64,000 nucleotides of DNA, taken from contig NZ_CP119075.1 of assembly GCF_029023725.1 (NCBI RefSeq), positions 863,501 to 927,500 of the forward strand. The letters run 5' to 3'. Position 1 is the first letter of the stretch. Every line of letters starts with the position of its first letter. Positions 18,692 through 26,131 of this stretch are shown here, piece by piece. This DNA comes from Synoicihabitans lomoniglobus. Lineage in GTDB: Bacteria; Verrucomicrobiota; Verrucomicrobiia; Opitutales; Opitutaceae. Position numbers and translations under genes: made by a program. Below the pieces are notes generated by a model. It was not told where the DNA came from, did not search any database, and saw only the letters and a program-made list of their open reading frames with translations.

Positions 18692-19498
18692 ATGAACACC
18701 ATCGCCATTGCTGAATTTACTTCTTTCGAATGGATTGCAATAGCAGGTGCCCTAGCTTGGTTTCCTCACGCACTTATCGCTGTTCGTTATTTTATTAGCC
18801 GCCCCGAAATTACGATCATAACCGAACGAGCTCCAGAAATTGGTTTTACGTCATTAGGACCAATTCTAAACCTACGCATTGCTTTTAGCGTTAAATATAA
18901 AGCAACTGTTGTATCCGATATTAGAATCAGAATCCGTCATGAATCCGGTGACGAGAGAGTTTTTGGATGGCAAGGCATCACTCACCGTATGCTTCAAATG
19001 GGAAACCCAGGAGGTAACCCGATTCCGTTTGAAAAGGAACTATCTGTCTTGGCGATAAAAATTTCAGAGAAAGATATTGAAGAACGTCATATACGATTTC
19101 AGGAACTTAAATTCATTCATGATAAAGAACAATTAATACCTGCCGCAGTTAAGGAAATTAATCACACGAAAAACCTCAATAACCCACCCTGTGAACCAAA
19201 GGATACTGCAGCCGTTCGTGACTTAATTACATTTGCGCAACAATCGCTCATTTGGAAGGCCGGAACCTATAGAGCCACATTTGAACTTAAAACTCCCGAA
19301 AAATGCGCAATCTTAGGCAGCTCTAAGTCATTTACCTTATCCCCCGAAGAAATAAGAAATCTTGAGAACAATAAAGATCTGATTGATCAAAACATTAGTG
19401 CTGTAGCAAACTCAACAAGTGACCCTGAAAAGCTAAATTGGCAATGGGTCTACCCAAAATTCGATAGTCCGTCTGTTTCATTAAATTTGAACGTGTGA
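18692..19498 (+). CDS. Membrane-anchored cargo protein of unknown function
   Basis: 268 aa, not recognised. A single hydrophobic helix at residues 13-34 is followed by a soluble, beta-rich domain (about 40-130) and a charged helical part. It is markedly more AT-rich than the phage core or the host genes, which points to separate acquisition. It is co-directional with the DUF6602-like gene 42 bp downstream, so the two may be transcribed together. As phage cargo it could alter host defence or the envelope, but nothing in the sequence fixes a role. Confidence 0.6.
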   Translation: MNTIAIAEFTSFEWIAIAGALAWFPHALIAVRYFISRPEITIITERAPEIGFTSLGPILNLRIAFSVKYKATVVSDIRIRIRHESGDERVFGWQGITHRMLQMGNPGGNPIPFEKELSVLAIKISEKDIEERHIRFQELKFIHDKEQLIPAAVKEINHTKNLNNPPCEPKDTAAVRDLITFAQQSLIWKAGTYRATFELKTPEKCAILGSSKSFTLSPEEIRNLENNKDLIDQNISAVANSTSDPEKLNWQWVYPKFDSPSVSLNLNV

Positions 19499-19540
19499 TT
19501 GTTTTGTCTATTGGCGTTCGTATTTTAATCGGTTAAAAAA

Positions 19541-20290
19541 ATGGCACTCGAAACTTACTTTGCTTGCTTGGAGCAATCTCTTAACGCACACCTTCAGAAG
19601 GTTCGAGAACAATATAGTCATTCTGGAATTAAAGGGGCGGCACTCGAATCTTCCTTTCGAGAAGTTTTGAAAGATTTTTTGCCCCGAAATCTGGAAATTG
19701 GTCATGGAGAAGTATCAGATTCCTATGGAAACCGATCAGCACAATGCGATTTCGTCGTGCTTTCCGAGATTCATCCGTTTCGTGCACCACTTTCTGAACC
19801 AGGAAGTTTTTTGTTTGATGGAATTCTAGCCGCCGGTGAAATAAAGGCTTCGCTAGGCACATCGCAATTGAAGGATTCCATCTCAAAAGCGGAGCATTTT
19901 CGCTCACTAAAGATAAGAGTTCACAAAGGTGACGAAATTCGAATGAAAAAACCATGGCAGAACCCATATGCTGAAAGTCCTCCATTTTTTCTTTTTGCCT
20001 TTGAATCAAGAATGTCAGAAAAGAGTATTGTTAAAAATTTGAGAAATATCAAGAATCGTCACCTTGATGCAATATTCATTCTGGGTAAGCCCGCAATGAT
20101 CAACTGCTATAATGGTCGTTCGAACTTCGGTATAACATTTAAAGACGGAACTGAAGCGGAGGAATGGGCAGCAACCAGCCTAAATCCGCTTCAGAATCTT
20201 GTTGTATGGCTGTCAGTGTGTATGCCAAAAATTAAAAGAAACTGGCCCCTTTTACCAGAGTATATGAATATTAAATCTAAATTCGAGTAA
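19541..20290 (+). CDS. DUF6602-like protein with PD-(D/E)xK nuclease-type motif
   Basis: 249 aa. Residues 28-120 show the DUF6602 layout: GIKGAALESSFREVLKDFLP, then GHGEVSDSYGNRSAQCDFVV, then AAGEIKASLG. The pattern of Asp in QCDFVV followed about 35 residues later by ExK (GEIKAS) matches a restriction-endonuclease-like active site. DUF6602 proteins commonly lie on mobile or defence-related islands (known of the family). Here the gene is AT-rich plus-strand phage cargo next to a membrane-anchored protein. Nuclease activity is inferred, not shown. Confidence 0.6.
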   Translation: MALETYFACLEQSLNAHLQKVREQYSHSGIKGAALESSFREVLKDFLPRNLEIGHGEVSDSYGNRSAQCDFVVLSEIHPFRAPLSEPGSFLFDGILAAGEIKASLGTSQLKDSISKAEHFRSLKIRVHKGDEIRMKKPWQNPYAESPPFFLFAFESRMSEKSIVKNLRNIKNRHLDAIFILGKPAMINCYNGRSNFGITFKDGTEAEEWAATSLNPLQNLVVWLSVCMPKIKRNWPLLPEYMNIKSKFE

Positions 20291-20465
20291 GCCCGCCGAG
20301 GGGAGAATTGTGTGACTCTTAACAGGTTAAAGCAGCTCTTTCGCTTCGGCCGGCTCTTTACCTGGTAACTAACTTACCCGGTGGATTCAGGAAGCGGGAC
20401 AGGCTGACCGGCTGGAGATTCATTAAGCTTAGCGCCATCAATCGAATTTAGCCCCTGACTCTGTT

Positions 20466-20524
20466 AGCCAGCCGAAGGGGACATTGCGAGCCAGCCGAAG
20501 GGGACAAGCCAGCCGAAGGGGACA
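20466..20524. repeat. Three direct copies of an 18-bp repeat in the 20291-20585 spacer
   Basis: The unit AGCCAGCCGAAGGGGACA occurs at 20466-20483, 20489-20506 and 20507-20524. A diverged partial unit lies near 20293. The sequence after the last unit (20524-20542, ending TGACTCTTGACAG) is repeated with two changes at 20307-20325. The rest of this 295-bp spacer holds no gene I can support. It marks the boundary between the AT-rich cargo and the 115-aa gene. Confidence 0.75.
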
Positions 20525-20585
20525 TTGCGTGACTCTTGACAGTTGATTCCTGAAATATCCCCTCAGTCTTCCGCGTTTCACTCGC

Positions 20586-20933
20586 ATGATCCTCGACTTT
20601 AAAAACCTCCCGGACGCCCCCATCATAATCGTAGACAAGCCAGGTGACCCGGCGGTCACGAATGCTTTGAAACAGCTAGGTATCCCCAACCTCTTTGCGC
20701 GTGCCGTAGAATTCGACGAAGCTCGCTTGGTAGCCGCATTCGACAACCACCCGACGCATTGGCTCGTGATTTCCCATTTCCAAGGTTCTGACCAGCCAAA
20801 CGGCGACGGTCTTTCGCTCTATGGTTACCCCAAATCAACCGTTTCTCGTTCGGAGATGGAGATGAAACTCGTTGAACTTGCCAAAGAGATTGAGGCTGAC
20901 CGCCCTCTGAGCTTTTTCCAGCTGCCAGAATAA
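20586..20933 (+). CDS. Hypothetical protein, 115 aa
   Basis: No family recognised. The sequence is soluble and compact, with two alternating strand/helix stretches (APIIIVDKPGDPAVTNALK, THWLVISHF), so a small alpha/beta fold is likely. A TTGACA hexamer lies 46 bp upstream without a clear -10 partner. It is the last plus-strand gene of the cargo segment and converges on the Zot module. Base composition is closer to the phage core than to the AT-rich cargo upstream. Confidence 0.55.
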   Translation: MILDFKNLPDAPIIIVDKPGDPAVTNALKQLGIPNLFARAVEFDEARLVAAFDNHPTHWLVISHFQGSDQPNGDGLSLYGYPKSTVSRSEMEMKLVELAKEIEADRPLSFFQLPE

Positions 20934-21098
20934 CCGGCAGTCCTTGGTTAAGAGCCCTCAAGATGGAAAACAGGTAGTAAGCGCGTAGGGATTTCGTGGA
21001 CCGACCGGTTATGATGTGAATTGTCATGTTGTTTCGTGGTTGAGGTTTGGATACGGTGAAAATTCAGAGGCGACGCAGGCGGCAGAGGCTTTGTCCGA

Positions 21099-21587
21099 TT
21101 AGTTGACCGTTTTCGGTTCCGCTGTTGTTGAAATCCCCGCAATTTTGTTCTCCGAGGAACTAAAATTCTCCCCGCCTGTGCTGACTTGATTCCTTGAGCG
21201 TGGCGGACCGATCCACACGCGGCCGAGGTCGCGAAGCTCCACGAAATTGCGCTCCACGCGTTCCAGGAACGGACGGATCACGTTGCCGACGTCATCAAGC
21301 TCTCCGTCGCGTTCCGTGATCGTGCGTCCGTCCGAAAGGAGCACGTTCACGTGAGAGCCTTTGACGATATAACCTCGCACCCAGAGTTCCGGAGCTTTCG
21401 CCGTTGGAATGTCGGTTTGGGTGACGCTCGGAGGAGCAGGTTCTTCCGTGGAGTCTGGAGTCTGTTCAGGTTTACTCTGAACCGCCGTTACTTGCTCGTT
21501 ACGGCCTTCATAAATGCAGGAGCGAGTCAGCACACCTACCGCACTGCCGAGGGCGCAGAAGAGGATTACACGAAGCACAGAACGCAT
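21099..21587 (-). CDS. Membrane-anchored periplasmic partner of Zot (pI C-terminal/pXI-like)
   Basis: 162 aa from ATG 21587; an earlier ATG at 21617 is less likely. A hydrophobic segment (SVLRVILFCALGSAVGVL) near the start is followed by a Pro/Thr/Glu-rich linker and a small domain (about 75-135: LWVRGYIVKGSHVNVLL, DGRTITERDGELDD). It begins inside the last codons of the Zot ATPase gene with a 22-bp overlap. In most inoviruses the Zot/pI ATPase, the membrane helix and the periplasmic domain form one polypeptide. Here the periplasmic part appears to be a separate gene. It would connect the inner-membrane assembly machine to a host secretin. Confidence 0.6.
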   Translation of the reverse strand: MRSVLRVILFCALGSAVGVLTRSCIYEGRNEQVTAVQSKPEQTPDSTEEPAPPSVTQTDIPTAKAPELWVRGYIVKGSHVNVLLSDGRTITERDGELDDVGNVIRPFLERVERNFVELRDLGRVWIGPPRSRNQVSTGGENFSSSENKIAGISTTAEPKTVN

Positions 21588-22348
21588 GATGAGACGATCA
21601 GCAGGCCTTCCGCCCACCCGATGGTTGAGGGTTTCCGTTTCTTGACGCGTTTCCTTTTGGGGATGCGTTCCAGGGGCGAAGCCGATACCACTTTCATATT
21701 GGCGAACTGATCGGCCGCTTCGCCTAGGAGCGCGTCAGAGTTGTAGAGTTCGCAGGCCCAGGAGGGGCGCAGAAACACTTCCGAGTGTTGTTTCACCGGC
21801 TTCGCGTTGCCGACCGCGATGTCGAAACACACGCGGGTAAACACAGGGATGGGGAAGGGGATCAGCCCCATAATTTTGTAGTGCCGGAAGTTCCGGCACA
21901 TCCAGAGCAGGTTCGCTTTTTTGCGAAGCTGTTTATCGATGTCTTCCGGACTTTGGGTGATGAACAGTAGGATGATATCGAGTTTCCGGCACAGCGTTAT
22001 GAAAGTGAGCATTTCCCGGTCGCGGGGATCTTTTCGCGTACTTTGGTAGTCGCGGGAATTCCATTCCAGGTGTGCTTCATCGAGCATGACCAGGACTTGC
22101 GAATCAGCGGTTCCCCTGGAGATTTGACGGTGAAAGTCGCGGAGTGATTTTCCGTCCAGAATCGTAAGGCGTTCCGGGTCGTATTTGTAGCCGCGTTCCG
22201 CCATGCGCTGTTCGATTTTGTCCGGAAACATTTCGACGTTCGTGAAGCAGTAAGCGCCGCGTTCCAGGTGCCAGTAGGCGCGTTCGGCCGCGCACATCGA
22301 TTTGCCGCCGCCCAGGGTTCCCGCGATGATTTCGATTAACCCGTTCAT
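21566..22348 (-). CDS. Zot/pI-family assembly ATPase
   Basis: 260 aa from ATG 22348, which overlaps the pVI-like stop as ATGA. An ATG at 22393 is in the same frame but lies inside that gene. Walker A GTLGGGKS is at residues 10-17, Walker B VLVMLDEAH near 95, and a basic stretch (RIPKRKRVKKRK) precedes a C-terminal hydrophobic helix. Zot/pI proteins drive extrusion of filamentous phage through the inner membrane and interact with the outer-membrane secretin (known). The position after pIII- and pVI-like genes matches gene I of Ff phages. Confidence 0.9.
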   Translation of the reverse strand: MNGLIEIIAGTLGGGKSMCAAERAYWHLERGAYCFTNVEMFPDKIEQRMAERGYKYDPERLTILDGKSLRDFHRQISRGTADSQVLVMLDEAHLEWNSRDYQSTRKDPRDREMLTFITLCRKLDIILLFITQSPEDIDKQLRKKANLLWMCRNFRHYKIMGLIPFPIPVFTRVCFDIAVGNAKPVKQHSEVFLRPSWACELYNSDALLGEAADQFANMKVVSASPLERIPKRKRVKKRKPSTIGWAEGLLIVSSCVLCFV

Positions 22349-22659
22349 GAGATCGTCGGAATGAACGATTTGATGGCTCGGATCACTGAGCACGTCAGTC
22401 TCAGTCCGGCATAGGTCACGATCATCGAGAGGACCGTGTCCAGGGGGAACAGGTAATTGATCAGCGAAAGCGGTGACACATCAAAGGTGCCGGCAGTGGC
22501 TGGCGCGACGAGCGCGTCAATGCGCTGAAAGAGTGATTCCCAAAGGGAATTCACCCATCCGCTAATTGTGAGCGCGATAGTGCCGAGGACCAAAACGGCT
22601 TTCAGGACCGGCGTCGTTTCCGTAAAAAAACGAACGATTTGATAAAGGACGTTGAGCAT
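22345..22659 (-). CDS. pVI-like minor coat protein
   Basis: 104 aa with two or three strongly hydrophobic segments (about 17-36 and 64-92). Size, hydropathy and position between the adhesin gene and Zot match pVI (112 aa in Ff), which caps the terminal end of the virion together with pIII. It starts 3 bp after the pIII-like stop and overlaps Zot by 4 bp. The identification rests on order and hydropathy, as pVI proteins are poorly conserved. Confidence 0.7.
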   Translation of the reverse strand: MLNVLYQIVRFFTETTPVLKAVLVLGTIALTISGWVNSLWESLFQRIDALVAPATAGTFDVSPLSLINYLFPLDTVLSMIVTYAGLRLTCSVIRAIKSFIPTIS

Positions 22660-22662
22660 GGT

Positions 22663-23979
22663 TCAGGTCGCGAACGCTTCGCGAATAGCGCGCAGAGACA
22701 TGAAGAAAAACCAGATGGCGAGCGCACCGCGCACCAGGGCTTTGAATATGGTAATACCGGTTTCGTAGTCCGAAAAATCGATATCGATAGCGAGGTCAGG
22801 CCCGCTCTGCATGGGTAGGGAAAAGGCGAATACAGACACACTGCCGAGGCCTTCAATGCTCACGAGTTCGGGTAGTTTGTTCTCGATCGCGAGCACGCCG
22901 GAGGGTTCGAGTTCCAAACCTACTTCATCCGCAACATCTGTTTCGTCCGGAACCGTTGGGTCTTCCGGCCCGCTTCCGTCTCCTTCGATTGCTGCCTTGA
23001 GTGAGTTGATCGCACTAACGGTGTTCGAATTGCCGCTTTGGATTTCCGACCGTATGGAGACGAGGTTTTTGGCGAGATTGGCCACGCCGCTTTTATAGGT
23101 CGCGTTCGTTAGTGCGTCGTTGGGTTTGGTGTCCGTATTGGGTGACCAAATAGGCGCATCGTTGTTTTGAGTTACTCCTTCCGGAGTCGTGGCCGTGGGG
23201 GCTTTGTCACTTTGTGGCACTTCGACCGGTTCAGGCAGCTCGTCCCCTGGCAGCACTAATTCCGGGTCAATTTCGACCCCGGTATCAAGTTCGGTCAGTG
23301 CTCCGTCCACCACCATCCATTGGTCATCGGAGTATTCCAGATCGGGAATTTCTTCGACCACCGTCACAACGGCGTAAGAAGGCACTTCAAATTCCTGAAT
23401 CACAGCCTGACCAGGCTGAAGCGTTATTTCTCCGACAGGGCTGCCGTCCTGAATGAGTCGATACGTCACCGCAACGTCGCGAGTATTGCGCAGCGATAGG
23501 CGAACCGTCTTGTTTTGGTGGTTACTTCCCACCGGAAACGGTTGGTGGATCCTTTCGCCTTTGACGTAGGTCGGGACAGTTGCGTTATCCGTGGAGTAGA
23601 CGCGTTCCACGATGTAATGCGATTCTCCTGACAATACGTCGAACGGTCCAAGAATCCCGACCGTGATCGGGAGCCCCCCGTCTCCGGTGAACCATTGCAC
23701 GTTCGCTAGCTTTGACGCGTAACTCGCCGGTGTTCCATCGTCATGAATAACCGAGATGACAAGGTTGTCTCCGTTCACACTTCCAGTCCATGGGGCACTA
23801 GAGGCCTCTGGATCCGCGACGTTGACGGTACGAATGTAGAACTGGCTCGTGTCACTCCCAGGCACAAATTCCCACTTCGCAGAGACCCAGAATTGGAAAT
23901 TGCCTTCCACGGCTAGATCTTCACTCCATGCCGTGAGTGCCGACAGTATGAACATTCCAAATACGATGAAGTATTTCAT
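22663..23979 (-). CDS. pIII-like adsorption protein
   Basis: 438 aa. A signal peptide (MKYFIVFGMFILSALTAWS, cleavage near residue 19) is followed by beta-rich extracellular domains (about 20-235), a Pro/Thr/Asp-rich linker (about 235-300), a helical stretch and a C-terminal membrane anchor (IFKALVRGALAIWFFFMSL) just before a short basic tail. This is the layout of gene III adsorption proteins. It starts one base after the 33-aa gene. The N-terminal domains should set host range but show no family I recognise. Confidence 0.75.
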   Translation of the reverse strand: MKYFIVFGMFILSALTAWSEDLAVEGNFQFWVSAKWEFVPGSDTSQFYIRTVNVADPEASSAPWTGSVNGDNLVISVIHDDGTPASYASKLANVQWFTGDGGLPITVGILGPFDVLSGESHYIVERVYSTDNATVPTYVKGERIHQPFPVGSNHQNKTVRLSLRNTRDVAVTYRLIQDGSPVGEITLQPGQAVIQEFEVPSYAVVTVVEEIPDLEYSDDQWMVVDGALTELDTGVEIDPELVLPGDELPEPVEVPQSDKAPTATTPEGVTQNNDAPIWSPNTDTKPNDALTNATYKSGVANLAKNLVSIRSEIQSGNSNTVSAINSLKAAIEGDGSGPEDPTVPDETDVADEVGLELEPSGVLAIENKLPELVSIEGLGSVSVFAFSLPMQSGPDLAIDIDFSDYETGITIFKALVRGALAIWFFFMSLRAIREAFAT

Positions 23980-23980
23980 C

Positions 23981-24082
23981 TCAGCCTCGATTGCCCCCGT
24001 CTTTGATTCCCGCCCGGAAAAGCCAGAGGATGAACCAAACCAGCAGCAGGCAAAATTGTAGTTGTTCTATCGTAAATTCCAT
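23981..24082 (-). CDS. 33-aa hydrophobic protein (minor coat candidate)
   Basis: A 33-aa frame: a short acidic/polar N-terminus, a hydrophobic helix (CLLLVWFILWLF) and a basic/Gly tail. Its size is that of pVII/pIX of Ff phages. It lies between the terminator hairpin downstream of the major coat gene and the adsorption gene, and its stop is separated by one base from the next ATG. Translation probably couples it to the adsorption protein. Minor coat function is inferred. Confidence 0.55.
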   Translation of the reverse strand: MEFTIEQLQFCLLLVWFILWLFRAGIKDGGNRG

Positions 24083-24093
24083 GGGGAGAAAGA

Positions 24094-24116
24094 GGGGGGA
24101 GGGAACACCTCCCCCC
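24094..24116 (-). terminator. Hairpin after the major coat gene (candidate central terminator)
   Basis: GGGGGGAGG pairs perfectly with CCTCCCCCC around a 5-nt loop. On the minus strand it is followed by TCTTTC. It starts 8 bp after the major coat stop and ends 11 bp before the next ATG. Ff phages carry their strong terminator at the same place, just after gene VIII. Confidence 0.65.
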
Positions 24117-24124
24117 TGGTTTGA

Positions 24125-24277
24125 TCAGCTCGTGAACGACTTGAAGACGCGCACGGCCCACTTGCCGCCGAACTTGAAGGCCATGAGGCCTACGCCCGCG
24201 ACGGCAGCGATTGCACCGGCAGCAAGGCCCGCAGTGGCGATTGCGCCGAGTTCCGTGGTGATGGCGGAGATATCCAT
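24125..24277 (-). CDS. Major coat protein (pVIII-like), 50 aa
   Basis: 50 aa, preceded by an AAGGAAAGGA ribosome-binding site. The layout is the standard one for filamentous-phage major coat proteins: an N-terminal stretch with acidic residues (MDISAITTELG), a Gly/Ala-rich hydrophobic helix (about 12-33) and a basic C-terminus (KFGGKWAVRVFKSF) that would face the DNA. No separate signal peptide is present. The Ala/Gly-rich core and a terminator hairpin just downstream support high expression as the main virion subunit. Confidence 0.82.
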   Translation of the reverse strand: MDISAITTELGAIATAGLAAGAIAAVAGVGLMAFKFGGKWAVRVFKSFTS

Positions 24278-24296
24278 TTGTTTTCCTTTCCTTGGC

Positions 24297-24413
24297 TCAC
24301 AGTTCCGCGACGGTCTTGAAGCTCGACCAGATGTGACCTGCTAAGTATCCGGCTCCGTAGATGGTCACAGCGAAGGCGAGCACGGCACCGACGAGAGGAA
24401 CTAGATCTGCCAT
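24297..24413 (-). CDS. 38-aa membrane protein (pVII/pIX- or coat-like)
   Basis: A 38-aa frame with one hydrophobic segment (LVPLVGAVLAFAVTIYGAGYLAG) and a short C-terminus. Its stop lies 19 bp before the major coat ATG. No classical Shine-Dalgarno is seen; the leader is A-rich. Position just before the major coat gene and size fit a pVII/pIX minor coat protein (inference). Confidence 0.55.
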   Translation of the reverse strand: MADLVPLVGAVLAFAVTIYGAGYLAGHIWSSFKTVAEL

Positions 24414-24479
24414 GAGTTTTGTTGTTTTTGTTGGGTTATCCGGCTTTGCCGGTTCTTCGGTCAGGGTGACGCGAAAAGT

Positions 24480-24779
24480 TTAGACGGTGGCTGGCTCGGG
24501 CGTTTTGCCGTGCGTTCCGTTGGCTTGGTTCAGGGTGAGAAGCTCCAATTGGTCGGAGGGCTTCGTCCGCTCGAGGAGGTAGTCCAATTCCGCGGTGTAA
24601 CAGGTCACTTCATGCTCGAGGGCTTTGATTCGGTCCTGTTGGCATTGGACGTAGAGTTCCACTTGCGTGCAGGTCGCAGGAGGGAGCAGCGCCTTTACTT
24701 CGGCGTCTGCAATTTGCTCTTCCAGTTCGGAGAGCTTCCTCCGGAGTCTCGCTTCTAGGGCTTTTTCTCGGGATGTCAT
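24480..24779 (-). CDS. Coiled-coil protein of the phage core, 99 aa
   Basis: Not recognised. Residues 1-75 are highly charged with heptad-like spacing (KALEARLRRKLSELEEQI, DRIKALEHEV), and a polar tail follows. It lies between the single-stranded-DNA-binding candidate and the small membrane proteins, on the same strand. A virion-assembly or regulatory role is possible, but nothing in the sequence decides it. Confidence 0.55.
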   Translation of the reverse strand: MTSREKALEARLRRKLSELEEQIADAEVKALLPPATCTQVELYVQCQQDRIKALEHEVTCYTAELDYLLERTKPSDQLELLTLNQANGTHGKTPEPATV

Positions 24780-24811
24780 CGGAGTCAGTTAAATTATCTT
24801 TCAACAAGGGT

Positions 24812-24848
24812 AAGCCGCGCGGTGCGCTGGCGCGCACCCGCGCGGCTT
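24812..24848. other. Large GC-rich hairpin in phage intergenic space
   Basis: The arms at 24812-24827 and 24832-24848 (AAGCCGCGCGG... and its complement) form a 16-bp stem with one bulged base and a 4-nt loop. It fills the 72-bp gap between the ssDNA-binding candidate and the coiled-coil gene. No T-run follows on the minus strand, so it may be a packaging signal or origin element rather than a terminator. Confidence 0.6.
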
Positions 24849-24851
24849 GTC

Positions 24852-25154
24852 TCACTTTGTGGAACCGACCATTTCAGGCCGTTTAAGCTTCACCTGGACT
24901 TTGAGGAGTCCGTCCGCGGAGTAGTGAGGCACGACAGGTGCAATCACTTCGTCGTTGTCCTGGAGCAGGATGGGGGATTGCCCCGGTTCCAGGCTTTGCT
25001 CGACCTTGACGAACTGTTTCCCGGCGAGGACTTGCCCCTCCACGATTTGAATGGTTCGTCCGGTTTTGGTTTGGAACGAACGGAGTTCGAAGTCTCCGAC
25101 CGCTTTGCCGATTACGTATACCCCTGGAGGCAGGGAGGAAGCTGCGTTAGCCAT
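24852..25154 (-). CDS. Probable single-stranded DNA-binding protein (gene V-like position)
   Basis: 100 aa, beta-rich with alternating strands (VYVIGKAVGDFELRSFQTK, TIQIVEGQVLAG, LLKVQVKLKR). That fits a small OB-type fold, but no signature residues prove it. It overlaps the 3' end of the replication initiator gene by 43 bp, the position of the ssDNA-binding gene in filamentous phages. Such proteins coat the viral strand before packaging. Function is assigned from order and secondary structure only. Confidence 0.5.
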   Translation of the reverse strand: MANAASSLPPGVYVIGKAVGDFELRSFQTKTGRTIQIVEGQVLAGKQFVKVEQSLEPGQSPILLQDNDEVIAPVVPHYSADGLLKVQVKLKRPEMVGSTK

Positions 25155-25957
25155 GTTGTTGTTATTTTTTGGGTTTTGATTTCACAGTCCGCTTGCGTAA
25201 TGCCATAGCGGATACGGAGTTCAGCGAACGCCGCCAACAGATCGCCCCAACGTGATGTTTGCATCACGAGGAGTTTGTGTCTGGTGGTGCCGTCCGAAGA
25301 GGTTGATCGGGCAACGACACACCGAGTCCATCGGACGATTCTCTCCCCGATTGTATCCATTTCGTGGGCACAGTCGTTTTTTGTTTCGTCGATATCATCG
25401 AGCTGCCGGGGGGACGGCGTGTCCTCTGGTGGCGCATCGTTGCCCGAAAAGAATCCCATGGACGTTTGAAATAGGCGGACCTTCGTCATGGAGGTGAGCC
25501 AGTCGGGTAAGTCCCCGGCTTGCTTGCACATATATTTAAAGAGGTAGGTCCATTCCTTGCGACGGACCCGGCGGATATCAGTGCGACCGAGGCCCCAGGC
25601 TTTCGTGACTTCTTCGCCGGGGATATGTCCACCGTAGTCGAACCAGAAATGCCAATGAGCGTAAACGAGGCCGTTGTTGTCCGGTTGATGGAGTTCCATT
25701 TTCCAGAACCAACGGCGGATCTTATAGCGCTTTCTGAGCCGAGCTATGAAACGACGAAGGCGAGCCTTCCCCATTTCATACGCTTCCGCTGGTTCCAGCA
25801 GTCGCCAAGTCCCTCCTTCGTCAGGACACAGCTCCCGATTGACTGTGAGGGTAATAAACCGACCTCCGTCGAGGTCGGGCATGCCGCGTTTCTTCATTTG
25901 CCGACATTTCGCGGCCGCGTTGCGCTCCGTCCAAAAGTTCGGAGTCGTGTAGGGCAT
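25112..25957 (-). CDS. HUH-type rolling-circle replication initiator (gene II-like)
   Basis: 281 aa from ATG 25957, 5 bp after the stop of the 54-aa gene. A frame from 26098 would overlap that gene completely. Motif 1 is GRFITLTVN (about 37-45), the HUH motif is AHWHFWFD (about 112) and the nicking Tyr motif is YLFKYMCK (about 145). The enzyme cuts one strand at the origin and covalently holds the 5' end to start rolling-circle replication. The C-terminus is basic. Family placement (inovirus pII against small plasmid Rep) comes from the neighbours. Confidence 0.88.
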   Translation of the reverse strand: MPYTTPNFWTERNAAAKCRQMKKRGMPDLDGGRFITLTVNRELCPDEGGTWRLLEPAEAYEMGKARLRRFIARLRKRYKIRRWFWKMELHQPDNNGLVYAHWHFWFDYGGHIPGEEVTKAWGLGRTDIRRVRRKEWTYLFKYMCKQAGDLPDWLTSMTKVRLFQTSMGFFSGNDAPPEDTPSPRQLDDIDETKNDCAHEMDTIGERIVRWTRCVVARSTSSDGTTRHKLLVMQTSRWGDLLAAFAELRIRYGITQADCEIKTQKITTTWLTQLPPCLQGYT

Positions 25958-25962
25958 GAGTT

Positions 25963-26127
25963 CTACCACAGCGAACCCCCATTCGGTTTGTCGTGGCGGA
26001 TGACGCGGAGCTGACCGCAGCGCATGCATTGGCACGTCGTTTGACGAATATCCGCATCGAGGAAGTCCCATTCGTGGCCGTTCCACATGCACAGGCACCA
26101 GAGCCGGAGTTTACGCAGCACCTTCAT
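25963..26127 (-). CDS. 54-aa zinc-ribbon-like protein
   Basis: A short frame with paired cysteines: CLC near residues 11-13 and CQCMRCG near 34-40, separated by a His- and Trp-containing stretch. Four or more Cys in this spacing suggest a zinc ribbon. It lies 5 bp upstream of the initiator ATG and occupies the sequence that a longer initiator frame would need. The Cys pattern makes sense only in this frame. Function unknown, perhaps regulation of replication. Confidence 0.55.
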   Translation of the reverse strand: MKVLRKLRLWCLCMWNGHEWDFLDADIRQTTCQCMRCGQLRVIRHDKPNGGSLW

Positions 26128-26131
26128 GACG

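Noticed and set aside
20466..20524. Possible CRISPR array
   Set aside because: Only three 18-bp units with spacers of 5 and 0 bp; no repeat-spacer architecture and no cas genes.
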